Source: CAZHZT01 sp964537285
GTDB lineage: Bacteria > Bacteroidota > Bacteroidia > Chitinophagales > Saprospiraceae
Assembly: GCA_964537285.1 (NCBI GenBank)
Contig: CAZHZT010000056.1
Coordinates: forward strand, 1 to 35,260
DNA: 35,260 nucleotides
Direction of reading: 5' to 3'
A program made the translations under genes and the position numbers. Below are positions 7,283-14,037 of this stretch, piece after piece. The notes below the pieces were generated by a model, which was not told the origin of the DNA, made no database searches, and worked only from the letters and a program-made list of their open reading frames with translations. The first letter of the stretch is position 1. Each line of letters opens with the position of its first letter.

Positions 7283-7556
7283 TTTCCTTTACCTGTTCCA
7301 CAAACACCTTTGCCGGTTTAAAAGCCGGAATAAAATGTTCTGGAATTTCAATGGCTATATTCTTTTTTATATGCCGACCTATTTTTTTTGCCCTTTTTTT
7401 AACGATAAAGGAACCGAAACCACGTATGTAAACATTTTCGCCTTCTGCCAAAGAGTTTTTAACTTCCTTAAAGAACGTTTCAAGGGATACCAAAACATCG
7501 ACCTTAGGAACACCAGTTTTCTCAGAAATCGTCGCTACCAAATCAGCTTTCCTCAT
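7245..7556 (-). CDS. HU/IHF family DNA-binding protein
   Basis: A 103-residue nucleoid protein that bends DNA as a dimer. It shows the complete HU fold: helices from MRKADLVATISEKTGVPK, the strand signature VYIRGFGSFIVKKRA, the arm region GRHIKKNIAIEIPEHFIPAFKP with the intercalating proline, and the C-terminal helix. An acidic tail (SDDGETE) extends beyond the roughly 90-residue core. It is the first gene of a pair with the overlapping TPR gene. The start is the usual MxKADLV opening. I cannot assign it to HU or IHF subunit type from sequence alone. Confidence 0.93.
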   Translation of the reverse strand: MRKADLVATISEKTGVPKVDVLVSLETFFKEVKNSLAEGENVYIRGFGSFIVKKRAKKIGRHIKKNIAIEIPEHFIPAFKPAKVFVEQVKENVTSISDDGETE

Positions 7557-7720
7557 TATTATTTGATTTATAATCAGTTATGTTGAATTCGAACCGAAAA
7601 AAGCGAGGCAAAGCTCGCAATTTTATTTCTTAAGAAGAAATTATTTTTAAAAAAAAACTCATTTTACTTTAATTCAATCGGTTATAGCTGGAAAAGCTAC
7701 TGGATATGTACCGTCAGGCT

Positions 7721-7807
7721 GTGAAAAAACTATTGAAATTGAAAAAATGTTAATTGGCAATCAGCCTGTTATGCAATTAAGGCGACTAAAAAATGGAGTT
7801 TTTTCAC
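7721..7807. repeat. 87-bp imperfect inverted repeat
   Basis: GTGAAAAAACT at 7721-7731 pairs with AGTTTTTTCAC at 7797-7807. Inside, TTAATTGGCA pairs imperfectly with TGCAATTAA. No second copy is seen in the window. Confidence 0.5.
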
Positions 7808-7882
7808 AAACTGCCGTTCAGGGCCTCCTTTGGCGTTTCCCAAATTGAATACTTTTTTTGTAAAATGAAAATATGTTTTATC

Positions 7883-7922
7883 AGACTTGTTCTTAAGAAA
7901 GTCTCTTCTTAAGAACAAGTCT
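7883..7922. repeat. AGACTTGTTCT-family hairpin
   Basis: AGACTTGTTCTTAAGA pairs perfectly with TCTTAAGAACAAGTCT around an eight-base loop, followed by ATTGTTTT. It shares its outer arm with the terminator at 3775-3816. No gene ends just upstream on the plus strand, so it may be a displaced terminator-like repeat. Confidence 0.65.
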
Positions 7923-8037
7923 ATTGTTTTGACATACAAGAAGTTCAAAAGTAACAAATGAGACGCAAATGGGTTTTTCTCCCTATACCTTTCAGGTACG
8001 CTCCTCAAAATGAGCTTTGCCTGGCTGTGAAGCCCCA

Positions 8038-8204
8038 GCGATTCTCGCTTTGAAAAATAAACGCGCATACGGAGCGAAATTCCTTCGAGAGGGAGGCCGA
8101 AAGGGCTATTTTGCGAAGCAAAATAGCCCTTTCGGCCTCCCTCAAAAGAAAATATCGTCGCGAAGCGGCTTAAATTTGGCTTTGGATTTCCAAAACGAGA
8201 ATTG
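8038..8204. repeat. GCGAAGC-family element, copy 2, with a 55-nt perfect inner hairpin
   Basis: Outer arms GCGATTCTCGCTTTG and CAAAACGAGAATTG echo the outer arms of copy 1. The inner hairpin at 8089-8143 is perfect: a 26-bp stem beginning GAGGGAGGCCGAAAGGGCTA with a GAA loop. The 3' flank (CGTCGCGAAGCGG..TAAA) is homologous to the flank of copy 3. Confidence 0.85.
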
Positions 8205-8226
8205 TTGGTGTAGCCTATTTCAGATA

Positions 8227-8336
8227 GTTCTTTGACATAAATTGTGAAAAAATGGAACTTCAAAATGGTAAGCCTTTCAGCCACAAGGGTATTCAAGGGG
8301 TACCATTTTGAAGTTCCACACAATTTGTCAAAGAAC
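8227..8336. repeat. Full 110-bp boxA-like palindromic element
   Basis: The left end GTTCTTTGACATAAATTGTG and the right end (reverse complement GTTCTTTGACAAATTGTG) are inverted. The arms continue through GGAACTTCAAAATGGTA and enclose a loop of about 30 bases containing TTCAGCCACAAGGGTATTCA. The element at 31903-32012 has exactly the same length and a related loop in the opposite orientation. Confidence 0.85.
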
Positions 8337-8441
8337 GTTTCAGGTTAAAGAAAAGGTCAATTTTTTACAGGTTCTAATTCTGGCGGGTATTTGAAATATG
8401 CCCATAAGAGTAATCTATGCTGTTTTATTCTGCGAACTGTT

Positions 8442-8449
8442 TATATTTG
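8442..8449 (+). promoter_or_regulatory. Candidate yicC promoter (-7 motif)
   Basis: TATATTTG matches the Bacteroidota -7 consensus TAnnTTTG. The -33 region is weak. Transcription would begin near 8456, about 30 bases before the yicC ATG. Confidence 0.5.
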
Positions 8450-8486
8450 CACATTCAATATAGGTTAACGAATATGATTATTTGAT

Positions 8487-9362
8487 ATGCTACTTTCAAT
8501 GACTGGGTATGGCAGAGAAGAATTTTCCTTTAACGATAAGACAATCGTTGTTGAGATAAGGTCTCTGAATAGTAAATTTACTGATCTCCGATTCAAGATT
8601 CCTCAGAATTATAGAATTAAAGAATCTGAACTTCGCAAACATATTCTTAGTAAGATTGAAAGAGGCAAAATTGATCTTTCAATCGAAGTGAAATCAGAGC
8701 AAGGGGATGAGGAGTACGCTCTCAACGGTGCACTTTTCAAAAAGTATTATCAAGAGCTTCGAAAACTGGCTGTCGAGCTCGATCTGGAATATGGAGACCT
8801 TATACAAGCCATTCTTCGCCTTCCTAACGTTGTGGCTGTATCAGAGGATCTCATTGATGAAGAAGAATGGGGGGCTGTTTTAACGGCGCTTAATAATGCC
8901 ATTGAGAAGTTCAGTGCCTTTCGCCTTGCAGAAGGGGGAGCTATGAAAAAAGATGCTGAGACGCGGATTCATAATATTTTAAGCTATCTCAATGATTTAC
9001 CTCCGCTTGAGCAGGAGCGGCTTCAGCGTCTTCGAGATAAGATCTGGCAAAATGTGGAAGAGTTTGTTGGTAAAGAAAAAGTAGATGGCAACCGCTTTGA
9101 ACAGGAAATTCTTTACTATCTGGAAAAAATTGATATAACGGAAGAGAAGGTTCGCCTTGAACAACATTGCAAGTACTTTCTGGAGGAGTTGGGTAGCAAT
9201 AAAGTGATCAAAGGAAGGAAATTAAGTTTTATTAGCCAGGAAATGGGTAGAGAAATTAATACTTTAGGAGCTAAGGCCAATTCATCGGATATACAAAAAG
9301 TGGTGGTTGGAATGAAAGACGATCTGGAAAAGATTAAAGAGGTATTGGCAAACGTTGTTTAG
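8487..9362 (+). CDS. yicC: YicC family protein (YicC/YloC endoribonuclease family)
   Basis: A 291-residue cytosolic protein. The N-terminal YicC domain opens with the family signature MLLSMTGYGR and contains SLNSKFTDLRFKIPQ. The C-terminal DUF1732 part is seen in DITEEKVRLEQHCKYFLEEL and ends with the very conserved GRKLSFISQEMGREINTLGAKANSSDIQ. YicC proteins have been described as endoribonucleases acting on RNA, with a role in stationary-phase or sRNA turnover. The ATG at 8487 is the family-typical start. The yicC-gmk order is common in bacteria, but here a 185-bp palindromic element sits between the two genes. Confidence 0.94.
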   Translation: MLLSMTGYGREEFSFNDKTIVVEIRSLNSKFTDLRFKIPQNYRIKESELRKHILSKIERGKIDLSIEVKSEQGDEEYALNGALFKKYYQELRKLAVELDLEYGDLIQAILRLPNVVAVSEDLIDEEEWGAVLTALNNAIEKFSAFRLAEGGAMKKDAETRIHNILSYLNDLPPLEQERLQRLRDKIWQNVEEFVGKEKVDGNRFEQEILYYLEKIDITEEKVRLEQHCKYFLEELGSNKVIKGRKLSFISQEMGREINTLGAKANSSDIQKVVVGMKDDLEKIKEVLANVV

Positions 9363-9545
9363 GGATTAGGCAATTAATAAGCTACCCAAATTTTGCGAAG
9401 TAATTTTTTTCTCAGGCTAGGCGGAAAACGTAGGCATAACTTGTCCCGAATGCCTTCGGGACCCAAAGGTACGGCGAGGCTTTCCAACACAGCCTGAGGA
9501 AAAAAGGACAAGTAAAATGGGTAGGGTATTATTTTCCTGATCCCT
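9361..9545. repeat. 185-bp nested inverted repeat between yicC and gmk
   Basis: The outer ends AGGGATTAGG and CCTGATCCCT begin at the yicC stop codon. Next come CTACCCAAATTTTG..CTCAGGCT (9382-9418) against AGCCTGAG..AAAATGGGTAG (9491-9524). In the centre is the hairpin GTCCCGAA..TTCGGGAC. It is non-coding and appears inserted into an otherwise conserved gene pair. Confidence 0.75.
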
Positions 9546-9562
9546 TAAATCAATTTTTTCAT

Positions 9563-9581
9563 CTAGTTCCTGAAGCACTAG
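9563..9581. repeat. Solo CTAGTTCCTGAAGCACTAG end
   Basis: A 19-bp imperfect palindrome that recurs at 13991-14009 and as the two ends of the element at 21776-21941. It lies about 50 bases upstream of gmk. Confidence 0.6.
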
Positions 9582-9632
9582 TATCACCATTTACTTATTG
9601 TACAACCAGTTTTGCAAACAGATCGATCAAAA

Positions 9633-10202
9633 ATGCCTTTTCGCGGAAAACTCATTGTTTTTGCGGCACCTTCAGGAGCCGGAAAAACAACTATCGTTAA
9701 TCAACTACTGCTTTCAATTGATCAGCTCGCCTTTTCTATCTCAGCGACCTGCAGGCCTCCCCGCCCAAATGAGGTGGATGGTAAAGACTATTATTTTCTG
9801 ACTAAAACAGCTTTTACTCAACTCATCGATCAGCAGGCTTTTATTGAGTATGAGGAAGTCTACACCGATACTTTTTATGGAACCCTTCGTTCGGAACTAG
9901 AGCGACTCTGGAGAGAAAATAAGCATATCATCTTTGATATAGATGTCAAAGGGGCATTAAATATTAAACAGGCGTTTCCGGATAGAACACTAACGGTATT
10001 TGTAAAAGCTCCAGATCTGGAAACGCTGAAAAAGCGATTAGAAAAAAGGCAAACAGAATCGCCGGAAGTAATCGAGATGCGAATTGAAAAAGCCGTTGAA
10101 GAGATGGCTTACGAACATAAATTTGATGTCATTCTGGTAAATGACGACTTGGCCTCCGCAATTGAGAAAGCACAAAAAGTTGTCAATAACTTTTTGCAGT
10201 AA
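9633..10202 (+). CDS. gmk: Guanylate kinase
   Basis: Phosphorylates GMP to GDP with ATP in the cytosol. From the ATG at 9633 the protein has 189 residues, a normal length, with the P-loop APSGAGKTT, the GMP-binding segment ISATCRPPRPNEVDGKDYYF, YEEVYTDTFYGT, and the DIDVKGALNIK Walker B-like strand. An upstream in-frame TTG at 9612 would add seven residues outside the fold, so the ATG is preferred. It follows yicC on the same strand after 270 bases largely occupied by a palindromic element, so co-transcription is possible but uncertain. An extended hairpin follows directly. Confidence 0.96.
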   Translation: MPFRGKLIVFAAPSGAGKTTIVNQLLLSIDQLAFSISATCRPPRPNEVDGKDYYFLTKTAFTQLIDQQAFIEYEEVYTDTFYGTLRSELERLWRENKHIIFDIDVKGALNIKQAFPDRTLTVFVKAPDLETLKKRLEKRQTESPEVIEMRIEKAVEEMAYEHKFDVILVNDDLASAIEKAQKVVNNFLQ

Positions 10203-10204
10203 AG

Positions 10205-10280
10205 GGAGAATGGTTTAGAAAAAAACATGAGTCATCCCGAAAACTCGGGATGACTCATGTTTGTTCCTAAATCATTCTCC
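10205..10280 (+). terminator. Extended hairpin after gmk containing the AAACATGAGTCA repeat
   Basis: The core AAACATGAGTCATCCCGA pairs perfectly with TCGGGATGACTCATGTTT. Outer arms GGAGAATGGTTTAG and CTAAATCATTCTCC extend the stem. It begins two bases after the gmk stop and lies between convergent genes, so it may terminate both gmk and the ATP-grasp gene. No long U-run follows. Confidence 0.65.
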
Positions 10281-10296
10281 GTTCACTTCCGAGTGT

Positions 10297-11493
10297 TTAA
10301 TGTTCAAAATAGCCGAGGCTACCCCCCACCCAGGTTTTATTTTTATTGTATCTGACTCCAATCATCTCTGCTTTGCTCAAGCGAGCGAGGTTATTGACAA
10401 TTACGGGCCTTTTTTGGTCTTTCTCCCAAATCATCAACATTCTGATCTCACATTTTGCGGGTTCGTCTAATGTTTCGACAACATCGGCGTACTGAACCTT
10501 TCTTTGTAGGATGTAATTTTCAGGATCTTTAATAGAGCTTAGATCAAATTGATTTAAATTTATGACCACCCCTGTGCCGGCAAAAGAAAAAAGCGGCTTC
10601 AAAACATAATTGTGAATATCCGCAGGCAGTGATTTTAAATTGTTTAAAAAGAAAGACTTGGGGACGTACGGGCTATCCAAAAAAGGCAAAGTATGTTTGC
10701 TTATTCTAAAAAACCAATTAGGGTGCCCAACCCATTCTACATCTGCTTCTTCGGTGAAGTAGAAATTGCGTTTTAGATCATCCCGGTGAATAAGTTCGTC
10801 AAAGATTACCCTATTGTAGATTCTTTTTATGTGAACCTTTTTACCGTTTTCATCTAAATAGAAAAGGTTTTTTCCTTCTTTGATCAAGTCTGATACGCAT
10901 TTGACGGCTATACCAAGGTGGTGTGCCGTTGCCCAGAAATCAACCTGGGTTACCTGTTTTTCCGGCTCTACTTCTAGTAATACCACTTCTTTTGGGTTAG
11001 AAACATCACCTAAGATGACTTTTCTGAGCAAGTCGAGATACGTATCATCGTTAAAACCGTTGAATAGATAAGAAAGGTTCTCCGGGATGCCGTAGTGTTT
11101 GCGGTACATTTCTCCCATAAGTCTTTGGTAGAAATACAAAGAAGGGAACCCCTGGATTTCAATCAATTGAGGAGTAAGTTCTCCATTTTCATCCTTACAC
11201 ACTCCAAAATCCATTTGAAGAAAAGTGGTGTGTTCATCTTCGCCTGGCACTTCTTGCCCCGCTTGAAGAGCATTTTGGGAGAGTGTTTTAAAATCGGGAC
11301 GGCAGAGAAAGTCTGTAATCTGTTCACAGGCATCGAACAGTTTTTTCTTCAAGTTATTAGGAATGAAGACAGGTGTTTCTGCGATTTTAAAAAGAGGCCT
11401 GTGGTTGTAGGCTTTTTCAACGTCCTGAAGTAATGCCTGGTATTTTTCTTCTGTGAATTGTTTATTGAAAAGAGCTCTAATTTCAGGGATCAT
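10297..11493 (-). CDS. ATP-grasp-like ligase (glutathionylspermidine-synthase-like), third gene of the cluster
   Basis: A 398-residue soluble protein that I read as an ATP-grasp ligase of the circularly permuted or glutathionylspermidine-synthetase-like kind. Support comes from QMDFGVCKDENGELTPQLIEIQGFPS (about 93-118), resembling the metal and substrate-binding part. A lysine-glycine region NYVLKPLFSFAGTGVVIN (295-312) resembles the ATP-binding loop. The C-terminal segment CEIRMLMIW..ARLSKAEMIGVRYN resembles the final ATP-grasp strands. Such enzymes activate a carboxylate as acyl phosphate and join it to an amine. The substrate is unknown. It is the last gene of the minus-strand set, 78 bases behind the amidotransferase gene, with a mini boxA-like repeat in the gap. 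The family assignment is made by eye and is moderate. Confidence 0.65.
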   Translation of the reverse strand: MIPEIRALFNKQFTEEKYQALLQDVEKAYNHRPLFKIAETPVFIPNNLKKKLFDACEQITDFLCRPDFKTLSQNALQAGQEVPGEDEHTTFLQMDFGVCKDENGELTPQLIEIQGFPSLYFYQRLMGEMYRKHYGIPENLSYLFNGFNDDTYLDLLRKVILGDVSNPKEVVLLEVEPEKQVTQVDFWATAHHLGIAVKCVSDLIKEGKNLFYLDENGKKVHIKRIYNRVIFDELIHRDDLKRNFYFTEEADVEWVGHPNWFFRISKHTLPFLDSPYVPKSFFLNNLKSLPADIHNYVLKPLFSFAGTGVVINLNQFDLSSIKDPENYILQRKVQYADVVETLDEPAKCEIRMLMIWEKDQKRPVIVNNLARLSKAEMIGVRYNKNKTWVGGSLGYFEH

Positions 11494-11525
11494 AGGTGGA
11501 ATACTTTAGAGTATTTCAAAAATTA

Positions 11526-11564
11526 GTTCTTTGACTTGAAGTTCCACACAATTTGTCAAAGAAC
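11526..11564. repeat. 39-bp mini version of the boxA-like palindrome
   Basis: GTTCTTTGAC at 11526-11535 and GTCAAAGAAC at the other end enclose TTGAAGTTCCACACAATTT. One arm is almost complete and the other shortened, as expected of an internal-deletion derivative of the 110-bp element. It lies inside the presumed operon. Confidence 0.7.
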
Positions 11565-11571
11565 GCAAAAA

Positions 11572-12399
11572 TTAAGCTAATACTGTTGTTGCTCTCGTCG
11601 ATTTAAGTCCACGTAAAGCAAGAAACAGGAACTTAGAAATAAAAAGGTGATGAGTTATTTCAATTTTTTCCGGATCTTCAAGGTCGGCGATCATTTTGAA
11701 GTATTTATCGGCACCGTGCTTTTCAATGATATGTTTTCTTCTTTCCGAATCCATGAAATGTTCCCGCATACCATCCGGATCGGCTTCCGGATGGAACTGG
11801 ACGCCGATTATTGTTTCAGAAAAGCGGACGCCCATGATGGCGCGTTCAAAATGAACATGGGGGCGAATTTTTTCCAGTGCAATGATTTGGGCACCGAGTT
11901 CGTCTAATCGATCTTGATTCGGTTGAATAACCTGAAATCGACGGAAGTCAGCAGCCCAGAAAGGGTCGCCCAGATCTTTTAGGATCGAATCTCTTTTCCC
12001 GGCCTCGGTTTTATGCACAGGGAAGGTTCCAAAAGACATAGAGTGCCTTGCACATACTTCAGCAATGCCAAAGTGATGACAAGCCATTTGAAATGAGTGG
12101 CAAATAAAAAGAATGTGTTTGGGATTGTCGATGTTCGTCTGGTTGTAGTCCCACAGATCCTGAAGTAGGTTGTAGTACTTTTTATCCCAGACTCCGTCCC
12201 CGTCAAGTGGGCTGCCAGGCCCACCTGTTGATATGTATATGTCGAAAGAAGTATCTGCGACCTCAGCTTTAGATCTCACATCAAATACGCTATATTCAAT
12301 ATCTTCATTGAAGCGTTCAACAATTTCTTTGATACAGCGCATACCCTGATTGGGCTCTCCTTCATACATGTCGAGGATCGCCAATTTCCATTTTTTCAT
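11572..12399 (-). CDS. Class I glutamine amidotransferase
   Basis: A 275-residue stand-alone class I (triad) amidotransferase domain, similar in pattern to the GMP-synthase glutaminase. It has the oxyanion-type motif STGGPGSP (58-64), the nucleophile in FICHSFQ (Cys100) and the His-Glu pair in QFHPEADP (His203, Glu205), so it is expected to release ammonia from glutamine. The C-terminal 65 residues extend beyond the core and may contact a partner. It is the middle gene of the minus-strand set, 41 bases behind the ATP-grasp/HhH gene. That setting suggests it feeds ammonia to, or hydrolyses a gamma-glutamyl product of, an ATP-grasp ligase. The exact reaction is unknown. Confidence 0.85.
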   Translation of the reverse strand: MKKWKLAILDMYEGEPNQGMRCIKEIVERFNEDIEYSVFDVRSKAEVADTSFDIYISTGGPGSPLDGDGVWDKKYYNLLQDLWDYNQTNIDNPKHILFICHSFQMACHHFGIAEVCARHSMSFGTFPVHKTEAGKRDSILKDLGDPFWAADFRRFQVIQPNQDRLDELGAQIIALEKIRPHVHFERAIMGVRFSETIIGVQFHPEADPDGMREHFMDSERRKHIIEKHGADKYFKMIADLEDPEKIEITHHLFISKFLFLALRGLKSTRATTVLA

Positions 12400-12440
12400 A
12401 TCTAGAAGTTTCTATTATTTGCCACTCAACAGGTCAGGGC

Positions 12441-13727
12441 CTATTTTTTCAATTTTGCAGCTTGCCCTGCCCAGTCATCTCTTTTTCCACGTCCTTTGAA
12501 CGAAGAAAGCAAGTTATCCACTAAGTCGTACTCAGCATCTCCCATTTTGCTTACTTGTTCCAGGGTGAAAATACCAAGATCATTAATCATTTTTTCCAAT
12601 TTAGGACCAATGCCTTTAATTTTTTTCAGATCATCCTTTTCATCAGCGGTAGATGTTCCGATAACAGAAAAGAGCGGATCATTGGATGTTGTGGTATTTA
12701 CAGGTGCAGGTGATGGTGTTTCTTCTATTTGTGGAGCAGATTGTGATTCATCTTGAGTATCAACAATTGTTCCTGAATTATGTTGTTCAACGACTGTGTC
12801 TTTTATGAAGTTTCCCCAAACGAGGTTGTAACCATTTTCTTTATGTGCCAAGGCTTTTTCTATGGCCATATTAGCGGCAGCTTCAACAACCCATTCAAAG
12901 TTTTCTTCTCCTACAGAAGTTAATTCAGCATCTGGTGCCGGGTTGCAAAAGTCAATTGCATAAGGAACTCCATCTCGAACGGCAAATTCTACCGTATTGA
13001 AATCATATCCTAAGGCATGATTAAGGTCAAGCACATACTGGTGGATAGTATTCAAAAGCTCTTCCGATATATCATGACCAGCAACATAGCGCGAGTGATG
13101 AGGGTTGCGCGGCTCATAGTGCATGATTTTAACATACTTTCTTCCAATACAGTAGCAGCGGAAATAAGCCGTAAAGTCGATGGCTTCCTGAAGCATCATG
13201 ACAAGTTGGCCTGTTTCATTGTATGCTTCGAAGAACTCTTTTTCGTTTTCCAGTTTGTAAACGTTTTTCCACCCTCCACCAGCATGAGGTTTCATGAAAA
13301 GCGGAAATCCACCTAAATATTCGAATATTTTTTCCCAGTCAAGTGGGAATTTAAGATTTCGGAATGACTGCTCGCTGGTGTCATCTGGCATTTCATTTGA
13401 GGGAAGTAGTACAGTTTTAGGAACAGGAACACCAATTTTTTCAGCGAGGCAGTTATTAAAAAACTTTTCATCGGCACTCCACCAGAAAGGATTGTTTACT
13501 ACCGCTGCTCCGCAGATAGCTGCATTTTTCAAGTATGCACGATAAAATGGAACATCTTGAGAGATGCGATCAAGGATAACAGCATAATCTGTTGGGCGAG
13601 CCTGAATAACTTCGTCGACGTGGAGCAATTCTGCATGGATGCCATCAATATTTTTTGAATTGATACGGTCAACAAAAGCTTGGGGAAAAGTATTTTCTTT
13701 GCCAAAGAGAATTCCAATCTTTTTCAT
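12441..13727 (-). CDS. RimK/D-Ala-ligase-like ATP-grasp protein fused to a C-terminal HhH domain
   Basis: A 428-residue protein. The first 300 residues form an ATP-grasp ligase: an N-terminal flavodoxin-like part, then FPLFMKPHAGGGWKNVY (141-157) as the ATP-binding lysine and glycine loop, QEAIDFTAYFR (180-190), and the metal ligands in NTVEFAV and AIDFCNPAPDAE (244-268). A Ser/Thr/Pro-rich linker follows at about 325-350. The last 64 residues form a helix-hairpin-helix domain, KDDLKKIKGIGPKLEKMIND, ending FKGRGKRDDWAGQA, which resembles the COG3743-type domain. That domain is usually linked to other proteins, so the fusion is odd. It is the first gene of the minus-strand set, with a -7-like motif upstream. 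The product is unknown. Confidence 0.78.
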   Translation of the reverse strand: MKKIGILFGKENTFPQAFVDRINSKNIDGIHAELLHVDEVIQARPTDYAVILDRISQDVPFYRAYLKNAAICGAAVVNNPFWWSADEKFFNNCLAEKIGVPVPKTVLLPSNEMPDDTSEQSFRNLKFPLDWEKIFEYLGGFPLFMKPHAGGGWKNVYKLENEKEFFEAYNETGQLVMMLQEAIDFTAYFRCYCIGRKYVKIMHYEPRNPHHSRYVAGHDISEELLNTIHQYVLDLNHALGYDFNTVEFAVRDGVPYAIDFCNPAPDAELTSVGEENFEWVVEAAANMAIEKALAHKENGYNLVWGNFIKDTVVEQHNSGTIVDTQDESQSAPQIEETPSPAPVNTTTSNDPLFSVIGTSTADEKDDLKKIKGIGPKLEKMINDLGIFTLEQVSKMGDAEYDLVDNLLSSFKGRGKRDDWAGQAAKLKK

Positions 13728-13771
13728 GGTACACGATTTTCCTTTGTGTTTGATTGATTCGATTTATTTGG

Positions 13772-13779
13772 CAAAGGTA
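13772..13779 (-). promoter_or_regulatory. Candidate promoter of the ATP-grasp/amidotransferase genes
   Basis: On the minus strand the sequence reads TACCTTTG, a perfect TAnnTTTG -7 element, 44 bases upstream of the ATG at 13727. No good -33 motif is visible. Confidence 0.5.
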
Positions 13780-13990
13780 AATAAAAAAGTAATGAGGGAG
13801 CCTAAAAAGTAATTCTTTGCTCTCGACAGAAGGAGTTTTTGTTTAGCAGAGGCTCTTTTTTAAGATTTTTCTCAAAAAAAAGCTTCTCCCAAAGAATAAA
13901 GTTGCGGTAAAAGGGGGAACGGTTAACGGAAAACGTCAAAAAAACAGATAAGCTTTTAGCCTGGAAGGCTTTGAGAAGATATCTATTCAA

Positions 13991-14009
13991 TTAGTTCCTG
14001 AAGCACTAG
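13991..14009. repeat. Solo TTAGTTCCTGAAGCACTAG end
   Basis: Second solo copy of the 19-bp end of the 21776-21941 element, 28 bases upstream of the esterase start codon. Confidence 0.6.
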
Positions 14010-14037
14010 GTTACACTGTATTAAATAAATTATATTC

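Larger units (their letters stand above)
7587..8486. other. 0.9-kb intergenic region made largely of palindromic repeats
   Basis: Separates the divergent HU and yicC genes. From left to right it holds an imperfect inverted repeat (7721-7807), the AGACTTGTTCT hairpin (7883-7922), a GCGAAGC-family element (8038-8204), a full boxA-like element (8227-8336), and the yicC -7 motif at 8442. Two open frames here (minus 7769-8323, plus 8017-8235) run across repeats and do not look like proteins. Confidence 0.7.

Noticed and set aside
8017..8235. 72-codon open frame on the plus strand
   Set aside because: Lies wholly inside the GCGAAGC element and its flanks; a repeat by-product.
7769..8323. 184-codon open frame on the minus strand
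   Set aside because: It runs through three palindromic repeats, and the translation mirrors repeat sequence with no protein-like composition or ribosome binding site.
13802..13990. 62-codon minus-strand frame upstream of the ATP-grasp genes
   Set aside because: AT-rich, Phe/Leu/Lys-heavy translation without a ribosome binding site; it lies in the shared control region of the divergent genes.
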